A stretch of DNA of 38,040 nt from Desulfurobacteriaceae bacterium (GTDB lineage Bacteria > Aquificota > Aquificia > Desulfurobacteriales > Desulfurobacteriaceae): positions 1 to 38,040 of the forward strand of contig JALTBO010000033.1 in NCBI GenBank assembly GCA_027075275.1. Direction: 5' to 3'. Each line of letters begins with the position of its first letter. The stretch's first letter is position 1. Positions 1 through 9,439 of the stretch are shown here, piece after piece. Both the position numbers and the translations under genes were made by a program. The notes under the pieces were generated by a model. That model saw only the letters and a list, made by a program, of their open reading frames with translations, was not told the origin of the DNA and made no database searches.

Positions 1-718
1 GTTTTATCTGAACTAGTGGGATTTAAACTTCCGGGCATAGCTCGATAGTTTGGGTGATTGTGGATTGTTTTATCTGAACTAGTGGGATTTAAACAATATA
101 ATCTGAACCTCATCATCACAACCTTGAGCGTTTTATCTGAACTAGTGGGATTTAAACTGTTGAGAAATACGGCGGGCTAAACGAGAGGGTGAAGTTTTAT
201 CTGAACTAGTGGGATTTAAACCTCTTTCATTTAGACCCTCGCAACGATCCTCTTGAGTTTTATCTGAACTAGTGGGATTTAAACCTCGGCAGCTTCCTTC
301 GGCTCGAACCCGGCATCTATGTTTTATCTGAACTAGTGGGATTTAAACCTTTCTTAAACGAATCCCTCAAAAGAGACTGCTGGGTTTTATCTGAACTAGT
401 GGGATTTAAACTTAGGAACAGAGTATGTGGCTTTTCTGAAAGTTTTAGTTTTATCTGAACTAGTGGGATTTAAACCATCATTGCCTTCACAACAACCTCA
501 AAAGGTCTCCCGTTTTATCTGAACTAGTGGGATTTAAACACAATAAAAGCCCCGATAATCGCAAGAGCCATAACAAGTTTTATCTGAACTAGTGAGATTT
601 AAACCTATGTTATAGCTCTCAGACACCCCGTAGAGGAACTTGTTTTATCTGAACTAGTGGGGGAGAGGTAATCACTTTTCTCTACGAGAACATCTCAAGT
701 TTTATCTGAGCTAGTGAG
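1..718 (+). CRISPR. CRISPR array, trailing (leader-distal) end
   Basis: Ten full 28-bp repeats begin at 1, 67, 130, 194, 257, 321, 384, 448, 512 and 577. The repeat starts GTTTTATCTGAACTAG and ends TGGGATTTAAAC. Spacers are 35-38 bp and unique. Repeat 10 has one change (GTGGG to GTGAG). Repeat 11 (642-661) keeps only its first 20 bases, and repeat 12 (699-718) carries two further changes before losing its 3' part. Decay at the right end and the 3' ending ATTTAAAC, which resembles the 8-nt 5' handle of Cas6-processed type I-B/III crRNAs, both point to transcription left to right, with leader and cas genes to the left of the window. The array begins exactly at the window edge, so more repeats probably precede it. 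No cas gene is in the window, so the subtype is not determined. Confidence 0.97.
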
Positions 719-745
719 AGTTCTGGGTTAAAGGAGAATGGGGAT

Positions 746-771
746 TAAACTTTTCAAGCTATTTGCGATAA
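746..771 (+). promoter_or_regulatory. sigma-28 (FliA)-type promoter for flgK-flgL
   Basis: TAAACTTT (746-753), 11 bases, then GCGATAA (765-771). The enterobacterial sigma-28 consensus is TAAAGTTT-N11-GCCGATAA, so this matches except for one base in the -35 box and one missing C in the -10 box. It lies 30 bp before the flgK start; flgK and flgL are late, FliA-dependent genes in many bacteria. The -35 TAAA lies inside GGGATTAAAC (741-750), which looks like a remnant of a CRISPR repeat end. Confidence 0.72.
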
Positions 772-801
772 TAGAATTTAGACCACTATGGTGGAGGTGG
801 A

Positions 802-2151
802 ATGTCTCTTTTTGGAGCTCTCACGGCGGCCAGTCAGGCTCTCCTTTCTCAGAAGATAGGTATAACAACAACTAATAGGAACATGAATAACGTTTATACG
901 GATGGTTATTCAAGGGAAACTCCAGTTTTTGCCGACCTGCCCGGCCTTGGAGTTCAGGTAGAAACTGTTAAGCGGGTTTTCAGCAGAGCTTACTTCAAGC
1001 GGTTAATTTCAGAAAACGGAGACAACGCGCAACTTTCAGCCTATAAGAACGTTCTTTCCCAGATAGAGAGCCTCTTTAACGACCCTATGGGTAGCGGTCT
1101 TTCAGAGGCCATTAACCAGTTTTTCAACTCACTTCACGATATAGCCGTTAAGCCGGACGATATCGCGGCAAGGGCTAACTTTCTCTCTGTTGCTAAAACA
1201 CTGGTTGGAAGAATTAGGGATACTTACTCCTCTTTGGAGGAGATTGAAGCAACTTCGGTTTCCCATCTGAGAGATGTTATTTCTGAAGTAAATAGATTAA
1301 CTGAGAAACTGGCAGAAATTAACAAAAATATGCTGATTTTTAAAAATTCTCCTGAACGTTTTAATCAATATTTAGATGAAAGGGACAGAACATTAAAAGA
1401 GTTAAGTTCTTTAGTTGACGTAAAAGTTGTCTATTTGCCAGATGAGAGGGTTAGAGTTTTTACAGCTAAAGGTTTTCCTCTGGTTTCTGAGGAGAGAAGT
1501 TTTAACGTCTCTGTTGAACAGTCTTCAGACGGAGTTAAGGTTATTGCCGACGGCGTTGACGTTACAGATGAGTTTAAAAAAGGAAAAGTTGCCGGTATCG
1601 TTTCTGGAATAAAAGCAGTTGAAGAGTACAAAAGTAAGCTTAATCTTTTAGTTTCAACCTTTGCAGGGAAGGTGAATGAGCAGCACGAGGCCGGCTATAA
1701 CCTTTACGGAGAGAAGGGAGTTTCCCTCTTTAGCTCAGATAACGGTCAGCCGATAGACGCTTCAAACATCGTTTTGGCTTTTGAAGATCCAAAAAAGGTT
1801 GCCGCTGCTTCAGATTCCAACTATCTCAATTCAGATAATACGAATGTAAAGGCTCTTATTGATCTGGGACAGCAGACTTTTTCAGAGCTTTCAGATTTGA
1901 GTTTCTCCGAGTATTACGGAACTGAAGTTGCTTCTTCTATTGGAACTGAGGTAAAGTCTGTAGATGACCGTTTAAAGGCCTCTCAGTTCAGGCTGGAATC
2001 TATAGAGGAAAAAGTTAAGGAGCTCTCTGGAGTAAACATTGATGAAGAGCTTGTGAACCTTACAAAGTACCAGAGAGCTTATCAGGCCGCTGCAAGGGTT
2101 GTTACTGTTACAGATGAACTTCTCCAAACAGTTCTTGGTATGGTGAGGTAG
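802..2151 (+). CDS. flgK: Flagellar hook-associated protein 1 FlgK
   Basis: FlgK forms the first junction layer between flagellar hook and filament and is exported through the flagellar type III channel. The 449-residue protein has the conserved N-terminus MSLFGALTAASQALLSQKIG followed by the TTTNRNMNNVYTDGYSRE segment (residues 22-39) typical of axial rod/hook/HAP proteins. The C-terminal coiled helix contains LTKYQRAYQAAARVV, also typical. The length is within the normal FlgK range, and there is no signal peptide, as expected for type III export. The start is supported by GGAGGTGG just upstream. flgL follows after 2 bp, the usual flgK-flgL pair, and a sigma-28-like promoter lies upstream. 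Confidence 0.96.
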   Translation: MSLFGALTAASQALLSQKIGITTTNRNMNNVYTDGYSRETPVFADLPGLGVQVETVKRVFSRAYFKRLISENGDNAQLSAYKNVLSQIESLFNDPMGSGLSEAINQFFNSLHDIAVKPDDIAARANFLSVAKTLVGRIRDTYSSLEEIEATSVSHLRDVISEVNRLTEKLAEINKNMLIFKNSPERFNQYLDERDRTLKELSSLVDVKVVYLPDERVRVFTAKGFPLVSEERSFNVSVEQSSDGVKVIADGVDVTDEFKKGKVAGIVSGIKAVEEYKSKLNLLVSTFAGKVNEQHEAGYNLYGEKGVSLFSSDNGQPIDASNIVLAFEDPKKVAAASDSNYLNSDNTNVKALIDLGQQTFSELSDLSFSEYYGTEVASSIGTEVKSVDDRLKASQFRLESIEEKVKELSGVNIDEELVNLTKYQRAYQAAARVVTVTDELLQTVLGMVR

Positions 2152-2153
2152 CT

Positions 2154-3095
2154 ATGAGGGTAACAGATGGAATGATTTTTGACATACTCCTAAAGTACGA
2201 TAGATTGAGGAGCTCCCAGCTGAAAAAGAGCACGGAGGAACTCTCCTCCGGTAAGGCCATACTGAAGCCTTCAGACAACCCTGTTGATTTTGCAAGGGGA
2301 CTACGGCTTCAGCGCTTTATTGAGGGAGTTGAGAGGTTCAACAGGAATATAGATCTTACAGACAACGTTCTCAAAACTGCAGAAACCTCTATGACTTCTG
2401 CCATAAACCTTCTGCAGGAAGCCCGGGTAAAGATAATTCAGGTTTTAAACACCGGAGCTCTCAACGGAGAGGATGCTAAAGTCCTTGCCGATTACTTTAG
2501 AAATGTGGCCTCTTACGTTGTAAATATGGGAAATACGAAGGTTGGGGATTCCTACATTTTCGGTGGAGTGAAGAGCCAGAGCTCTCCCTTTGGTAGCGAC
2601 GGAACCTACAACGGAGAAACCGTTGAGACTGCAGTTCCCGTTGCAAACGGAGTTGAAGTAAATACAACTTTTAATGGAGCTAACTACTTTGGGGTCAACA
2701 GGGTTTCAAACAGAATTACCGTTGTTGAAGTTCTCAACAAAATTGCCGATATCCTTGATTCCGGAAATTTAAATGAGCTTCACACAGATACGGTTCAGGT
2801 AGATTTGGGAGACGGCGTTCAGAACCTTAAACTCTTAGATGCTTTTGACAAAGGACTTTCCCAGATAGAAGCTTACAGGTCAATTCTTGGTACTCAGGAG
2901 AGGGTTGTTGAGGATATTAAGAGCCAAAACGATGCTATTATGGTTCATTTTAAAGAGCTTAAATCAAAAATAGAGGATGCAGACTACCCTGGAGCAATAG
3001 CTGAGTATGAAAAGGCTAAAACTGCATACCAGGCTCTTTTAGCAGCAATAAGCCAGACTCAGAATCTATCTCTTTTGAATTTCTTTATAAAGTAG
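2154..3095 (+). CDS. flgL: Flagellar hook-associated protein 3 FlgL
   Basis: FlgL forms the second hook-filament junction layer, below flagellin, and belongs to the flagellin superfamily. The 313-residue protein begins MRVTDGMIFDILLKYDRLRSS and carries TEELSSGKAILKPSDNPVDFARGLRL (about residues 27-52), the diagnostic N-terminal flagellin/FlgL helix with its ..SG....PSDNP.. motif. The C-terminal helix around AYQALLAAISQTQNLSLLNF matches the flagellin C-terminal domain. It begins 2 bp after flgK, with GGTGAGG in the flgK 3' end as ribosome site, so it is probably translationally coupled. No fliW or csrA follows it, although these are common neighbours in other phyla. Confidence 0.95.
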   Translation: MRVTDGMIFDILLKYDRLRSSQLKKSTEELSSGKAILKPSDNPVDFARGLRLQRFIEGVERFNRNIDLTDNVLKTAETSMTSAINLLQEARVKIIQVLNTGALNGEDAKVLADYFRNVASYVVNMGNTKVGDSYIFGGVKSQSSPFGSDGTYNGETVETAVPVANGVEVNTTFNGANYFGVNRVSNRITVVEVLNKIADILDSGNLNELHTDTVQVDLGDGVQNLKLLDAFDKGLSQIEAYRSILGTQERVVEDIKSQNDAIMVHFKELKSKIEDADYPGAIAEYEKAKTAYQALLAAISQTQNLSLLNFFIK

Positions 3096-3102
3096 ATTAG
3101 AT

Positions 3103-3894
3103 ATGGCCCTTTTCAGCTGTTATGTTGATATTGAGCGGTTTTTAGGAGAGCCTGTTAAAGAGCTTGTCCATTTCCTTATATGCCTCAGAAGAAAAGATAG
3201 ACTGCCTGTTATTACTCAAATAGCGAAATTTTTTCAGTATGTTGACCACGTTGGCCAGTTTTATCAGTTTAAAAGGGAAAGAAAAGAGGAGTTTTTAAAC
3301 TCACTTCCAGTATCACTTGCAGAAAAGCGGATACTCTGGAATCTGATAGAAAATTTTTTTCTTAGACATGCGGAGAACTCCTCTGGGAAACCAATTCCTC
3401 AAGATGATGTAGTATCTTTACGAAAAGGAAGGCTCTTTGAGGAGCTTGTTTACCACTTAGGGCCGGTAAACAGGGATAAGGTGGAGCTCCTCTCAATGCA
3501 CTGTCAGCCCATGGTAAACAGAGAGAAGTTGAGGATTTTCTGCGGGAAGAGGGAGCTCTCCGGGAAGAACGTTGACGTTGCCTTCTGGGGGAAACACTAC
3601 GTTGAGGCCTACGAGTGTAAGGGAAACGTTGAGTTCTTTATGAGGCTGGCCTTCCACGGTGGCGAAAAGGCGAGGAAAGTGAGGGAGAAGATACTCTACC
3701 TGAACCAGCTGTCTTACGAGCTAAAGAGGTTTTTTGAAACAAAGGTTTACCTTGCCAGCTTTGCTCCCGATATAGACCTTGACTGGTGTAGGAAAACGGC
3801 CCTTGAGTGGGTGAGGGAGTGCGGAGCTCCCAGGCTGGATTTTGAGATTATTACCGTTAACGAGTTTCTTAAAGAGGTAGGGAGTGGAGTTTAA
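3103..3894 (+). CDS. Uncharacterised protein with PD-(D/E)XK nuclease-like motif
   Basis: I do not recognise this 263-residue protein as a named family. Residues 107-125 (RKGRLFEELVYHLGPVNRD) supply a helix with E113/E114. Residues 156-175 read NVDVAFWGKHYVEAYECKGN, giving D158-x12-E171-x-K173, the spacing and hydrophobic context of a PD-(D/E)XK restriction-endonuclease-like core. A helix-rich C-terminus follows. The function is unknown; a DNase role is inferred from the motif only. It begins 7 bp after flgL and is probably co-transcribed, although no strong ribosome site precedes its ATG. The first third is visibly more AT-rich than the rest, which could reflect a foreign N-terminal part. 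There is no signal peptide or membrane segment. Confidence 0.6.
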   Translation: MALFSCYVDIERFLGEPVKELVHFLICLRRKDRLPVITQIAKFFQYVDHVGQFYQFKRERKEEFLNSLPVSLAEKRILWNLIENFFLRHAENSSGKPIPQDDVVSLRKGRLFEELVYHLGPVNRDKVELLSMHCQPMVNREKLRIFCGKRELSGKNVDVAFWGKHYVEAYECKGNVEFFMRLAFHGGEKARKVREKILYLNQLSYELKRFFETKVYLASFAPDIDLDWCRKTALEWVRECGAPRLDFEIITVNEFLKEVGSGV

Positions 3895-3925
3895 TTTTTA
3901 TAAAAGATTCTGATGAGGACTTCTT

Positions 3926-3931
3926 TATAAT
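3926..3931 (+). promoter_or_regulatory. Consensus -10 hexamer TATAAT before secreted protein gene
   Basis: A perfect TATAAT lies 36 bp before the ATG at 3968, in the 73-bp gap after the nuclease-like gene. The -35 position has no good TTGACA match. GGGAGGGGAAG at 3957-3967 is the ribosome site of the downstream gene. Confidence 0.5.
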
Positions 3932-3967
3932 ACAGCAACTATTAAATGAAAAAGACGGGAGGGGAAG

Positions 3968-4576
3968 ATGAGGAAATTGTTGGTTTCTGTTTTAACAGCA
4001 GGCTTTTTCTTTTCAGGCTTCCCGTTGACTGGGTTTACTGTGGCTTCTGCCCAGCAGCAGAGAGTTTCAGTTCCCAGACCGTTTGGTCTAGAAGTTGGAA
4101 AGACAACGGAGGAGGAATTTAAAAAGTTCGTTATCAAAAAGGGCTGGAACGTTGTCGCCTCTGGATACAGGATCATCAGAGATGACATTACAAATCCTAA
4201 CGTTACCGGTTATCAGGTTAAAGGGCTGCCTTTGGAGAAGCTTGATAGTGCCTATTTCTGGTTTTACAAGGGGAAGTTAATGAAAATAGACTATAGGCTT
4301 TCAGAGGATATGGCAAAGAGCACTTTTAAAACCTACTACGACCTGCTGGTTAAGAAATACGGTCCTCCTGCTAGCTATCAGCCTCCAAATCTTCAGGCTG
4401 GAGAGGCTATCTGGAATGTCGGGGGAGTGAAGATATTCCTCTACGTTCCCTGGGTCAGCACTACAACCTACCTTCAGTACATAGACCCTGAGCTTAACAG
4501 AAAGGCAGACATTTCAGACAGGGAGGTTTACAGGAAGATAACAGCCCAGAAGGCAAAGAACAATCAGGGTATTTAA
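3968..4576 (+). CDS. Exported protein of unknown function
   Basis: The 202-residue protein has a clear Sec signal peptide (residues 1 to about 29: MRKLLVSVLTAGFFFSG..., likely cleavage after VASA before QQQ). The mature part is an alpha/beta domain. FGLEVGKTTEEEFKKFVIKKGW (from about residue 39) resembles the short beta-helix unit seen in periplasmic proteins that begin with a G.T..E....L element. YYDLLVKKYGPP and YLQYIDPEL follow, a layout seen in several hypothetical periplasmic proteins. No catalytic motif was seen. It has its own -10 box and a strong ribosome site. Its stop codon overlaps the cmk stop on the other strand (TTAA, 4573-4576). Confidence 0.75.
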   Translation: MRKLLVSVLTAGFFFSGFPLTGFTVASAQQQRVSVPRPFGLEVGKTTEEEFKKFVIKKGWNVVASGYRIIRDDITNPNVTGYQVKGLPLEKLDSAYFWFYKGKLMKIDYRLSEDMAKSTFKTYYDLLVKKYGPPASYQPPNLQAGEAIWNVGGVKIFLYVPWVSTTTYLQYIDPELNRKADISDREVYRKITAQKAKNNQGI

Positions 4577-5229
4577 GGGTCTATCAGCTTTTCAACTTCA
4601 GAGAGTACTTCTTTAAGGCTTTTTCCGGTTGTGTCAATTACAAAGGCTCTTTCTGGAACTCTGAGGGGGGCAAAGGGTCTGTTCTCGTCCTGTCTGTCCC
4701 TCTCTATCACCTCTTTAAGAACCTGCTCATAGCTTACGTTAAAACCTTTCTTTTTCAGCTCCTCGTACCGCCTCCTTGCTCTCTCTTCAGGGCTTGCCGT
4801 CAGGTAGATTTTCAGCTCTGCGTTGGGGAAGATGTAGGTCCCTGCGTCTCTGCCGTCTATTACTATCTTTTTCCCTTCCGCTATTTTCCTTAAAAGCTTT
4901 ACAACTATCTCTCTTACCTCTGGAAACTGGGCAACCTGTGAAGCTAAAAGACCACCTTCCGGAGTTCTTATCTTTTCGGTTACGTCTTTCCCGTTTAACA
5001 GGACTCTGCCGTCTGGCAGAAGCTCAATTTTTAAGTTTTCGGCAACCTTTAAAACGGCCTCTCTGTTTTTTAGGTTAACTCCTGCTAACTTACAGCCGTA
5101 GCCGATTGCCCTGTAGAGAGCTCCCGAGTCTAAGTGGACGTATCCAAACCGTTTTGCTATCTCCTTTGCCAAGGTACTCTTTCCTGCTCCTGCAGGGCCG
5201 TCTATCGTGATTATTCTGGGGTTTATCAA
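4573..5229 (-). CDS. cmk: Cytidylate kinase
   Basis: It phosphorylates CMP/dCMP with ATP in the cytoplasm. The 218-residue protein has a Walker A loop GPAGAGKST (about residues 10-18), the CMP kinase signature YVHLDSGALYRAIG, and VIDGRDAGTYIFPNAELKIYLTASPEERARRR, which includes the lid and substrate-binding Arg/Asp residues. Length is typical for bacterial Cmk. The start is TTG at 5229 in a TTGA overlap with the pncB stop, with GAGGGAGAG directly upstream. It is the last gene of the rluB-kdsA-nth-pncB-cmk operon and has no intergenic terminator before the convergent gene. Confidence 0.95.
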   Translation of the reverse strand: MINPRIITIDGPAGAGKSTLAKEIAKRFGYVHLDSGALYRAIGYGCKLAGVNLKNREAVLKVAENLKIELLPDGRVLLNGKDVTEKIRTPEGGLLASQVAQFPEVREIVVKLLRKIAEGKKIVIDGRDAGTYIFPNAELKIYLTASPEERARRRYEELKKKGFNVSYEQVLKEVIERDRQDENRPFAPLRVPERAFVIDTTGKSLKEVLSEVEKLIDP

Positions 5230-6538
5230 CTCTCCCTCTCAATCTTCTCAAGTGTTTCCCGGTAGAGTTTTTCTAACTTCTGGCTAATTCTGACAGGATA
5301 TTCTACCTTCCGGTCTATTCTCTTTAACTCTTCCGGAAGTTTTGAGAACCTCTCAAGGAAATACTCCCTTGACTCTTTTAGCGTTGGAAGTTCCTTTATC
5401 AGCTGGCCGTTTTCCATTACTTTTTCAAGGAGCAGTTCGCCGGGGAGCTCCTCTCCGAAAACTCCAACAATGTCGTGGTCTTCGTTCCTGAAGACCTGCT
5501 TCCTTCCCGGGTACATCTTCTTTCCAGAGCTGGTCTTCATTACGGGCTTTCCGTTGAACTCAACAAGTTTGTAAACAAAGTCTATGTAGGGGGAGTCTGC
5601 GGACGTTCCGAGCTTTGTTCCAACTCCAAAGGCGTCGACGGGGGCTCCGTTTTCCAAAATCTCCTTTATCCTGTACTCGTCCAGACCGCCGCTGACTATG
5701 ATTTTCGTCTCTTTGAATCCTGCTTCGTCTAACAGTTTTCTGGCGATTTTAGAGAGCTCCACAACGTTTCCGCTGTCAAGCCTTACAGCTTTTAAAGGAA
5801 CTCCCACCTCTTTCGCAACTTTTATCGCTTTTTTAACTCCTTCCACTGTGTCGTACGTATCAACAAGCAGTACACCGTGGTTGGGAAAAGCGTTAAGGTA
5901 GGCCCTGAAGGCTTCTTCCTCGCTCTCAAATGCCATTATAAAGGAGTGGGCAACCGTTCCAACAACGGGAATTCCGTAAACCTTTCCTGCCAGAACGTTT
6001 GACGTTGCGTCAAAGCCGGCCAGGTAGGAGCTCCTTGCAACCTTCATTCCGGCATCAAACCCGTGAGTTCTTCTGAGTGAAAAGTCTGCAAGCTTTTTCC
6101 CTCTGGCAACAGAGAAGACCCTTGCTGCTTTTGTGGCTATGAGGGACGAGATGTGAACCTGATTCATAACGGCCGTTTCAAAGAGCTGGGCTTCGTAGAT
6201 GGGAGCTTCAACCCTTAGAACGGGCTCGTTCTGGAAGAATATCTCACCTTCTCTCATTGCGTAGAGGTTTCCCGTGAAACGGAACTCTTTCAGGAAGTCC
6301 AGGAAATCGTCTGGAAAGAGCTTCAGAGAGTAGAGGTAGTCAATGTCGCTTTCAGAGAACCTGTAGTCCTGGAGGAGCTCCACAACGTCGTTTAAACCTG
6401 CAAACACCAGGTAGTTCCTGTTTTCTGGAAGCTTCCTCACAAAGAGCTCAAACGCAGCCCACTCCGTCTTCCCGGCCTTCAGGTAGCCGTTCATCATCGT
6501 TAACTCGTAGAGGTCTGTAAAGAGTGGTGAGGTTTTCA

Positions 6539-6539
<1 letters not shown>
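5226..6539 (-). CDS. pncB: Nicotinate phosphoribosyltransferase
   Basis: It converts nicotinate and PRPP to nicotinate mononucleotide in the Preiss-Handler NAD salvage route. The 437-residue protein starts MKTSPLFTDLYELTMMNGYL, the family N-terminal signature. It carries LRRTHGFDAGMKVARSS and GTVAHSFIMAF around the active site, then LLVDTYDT, VRLDSGN and VSGGLDEYRI, the phosphate/PRPP-binding strands of the type II PRTase barrel. Length fits the bacterial family. ATG at 6539 has AGAGGAG upstream and overlaps the nth stop by one base (TAATG). It is co-transcribed with nth and cmk; there is no obvious functional link beyond housekeeping. Confidence 0.94.
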
Positions 6540-8719
<2,180 letters not shown>

Positions 8720-8738
8720 TATTTCCTCCTCTAAAATC

Positions 8739-8744
8739 ATTATA
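8739..8744 (-). promoter_or_regulatory. -10 hexamer TATAAT for the rluB-cmk operon
   Basis: The minus strand reads TATAAT at 8744-8739, 19 bases upstream of the rluB ATG. The 5' leader would be very short and would start at the ribosome site. No convincing -35 box was seen in the 60-bp divergent gap shared with deoC. Confidence 0.5.
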
Positions 8745-8779
8745 GAATTAAAACTAAGAACCCTCTTTTTGAGGCCGTT

Positions 8780-9439
8780 ATGGATGAAAAAGAGCTTTTA
8801 TCAAAGATAGACTATTCTGTCCTTAAAGCTACAACTACAGAGGAAGATGTTTTTAGGGCGGCTGAGAGGACAAAAGAGCTGGGTTTTGCTACGGTTTGTG
8901 TCTTTCCAAAACACGTTAAGGTTGCGAGAGTTGTTCTTCCCGGAGAAAGGGTCTGTTCTGTTGTGGCCTTTCCTCTCTCTTCTGTTCCATCTCAGCTGAA
9001 ACTGGCTGAAGCTCTCTTTGCCGCCGAGGAGGGAGCAGGGGAGCTTGACGTTGTTGTTGATGTTGGAGCCGTTAAAGAGGGAAACTGGAAGAAAGTTGAA
9101 GAGGAGCTCCGGGAGATAAGGGATAACCTGTCGGGTGTTGTTTTAAAGCTTATAATGGAGTGTTGCTACCTTACTGAAGAGGAGAAGAAAACGCTGTGCC
9201 GCCTGGCTGTTGAAAACGGCTGGGACTACGTTAAAACATCTACCGGTTATGGAACTTACGGTGCCACTGTAGGAGATGTTGAGTTTTTAAAAAGGTGTTC
9301 TGGTGAGAAGGTGAAGGTAAAAGCGGCAGGGGGAATAAAGAACCTTGAGCTTGCGAAACAGTTTCTTGAAGCCGGAGCAGACAGAATTGGAACGAGCTCA
9401 GCCGTTGAGATTGCGAGAGAGCTGCTGCACAGTTGGTAA
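8780..9439 (+). CDS. deoC: Deoxyribose-phosphate aldolase
   Basis: It cleaves 2-deoxyribose-5-phosphate to acetaldehyde and glyceraldehyde-3-phosphate in deoxynucleoside catabolism. The 219-residue class I aldolase barrel has IDYSVLKATTTEEDV at the N-terminus, then CVFPKHV, VVAFPLS, ELDVVVDVGAVKEG, LKLIMECCYLTEEEK and YVKTSTGYGTYGAT with Schiff-base Lys152. KVKAAGGIKNLE follows with the second active-site Lys181. Residue Leu17-equivalent contexts differ slightly from the usual LDHT N-terminal motif (here IDYSVLKAT). It is first in the operon with ribF and era; ribF starts inside its 3' end. Confidence 0.94.
   Translation: MDEKELLSKIDYSVLKATTTEEDVFRAAERTKELGFATVCVFPKHVKVARVVLPGERVCSVVAFPLSSVPSQLKLAEALFAAEEGAGELDVVVDVGAVKEGNWKKVEEELREIRDNLSGVVLKLIMECCYLTEEEKKTLCRLAVENGWDYVKTSTGYGTYGATVGDVEFLKRCSGEKVKVKAAGGIKNLELAKQFLEAGADRIGTSSAVEIARELLHSW

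Noticed and set aside
95-129. Spacer 2 contains ATCTGAAC, identical to repeat positions 6-13
   Set aside because: Only 8 bases match and flanks do not extend the similarity; most likely chance.
8720-8740. Upstream ATG at 8740 as start of rluB
   Set aside because: GAGGAGG lies right before the ATG at 8719, the -10 box (8739-8744) would overlap the earlier start, and the S4 domain begins at 8719.
9345-9410. TTG at 9345 as ribF start giving a 305-residue protein
   Set aside because: The extra residues overlap deoC by 95 bp, show no similarity to RibF N-termini and have no ribosome site; the domain begins just after the TTG at 9411.
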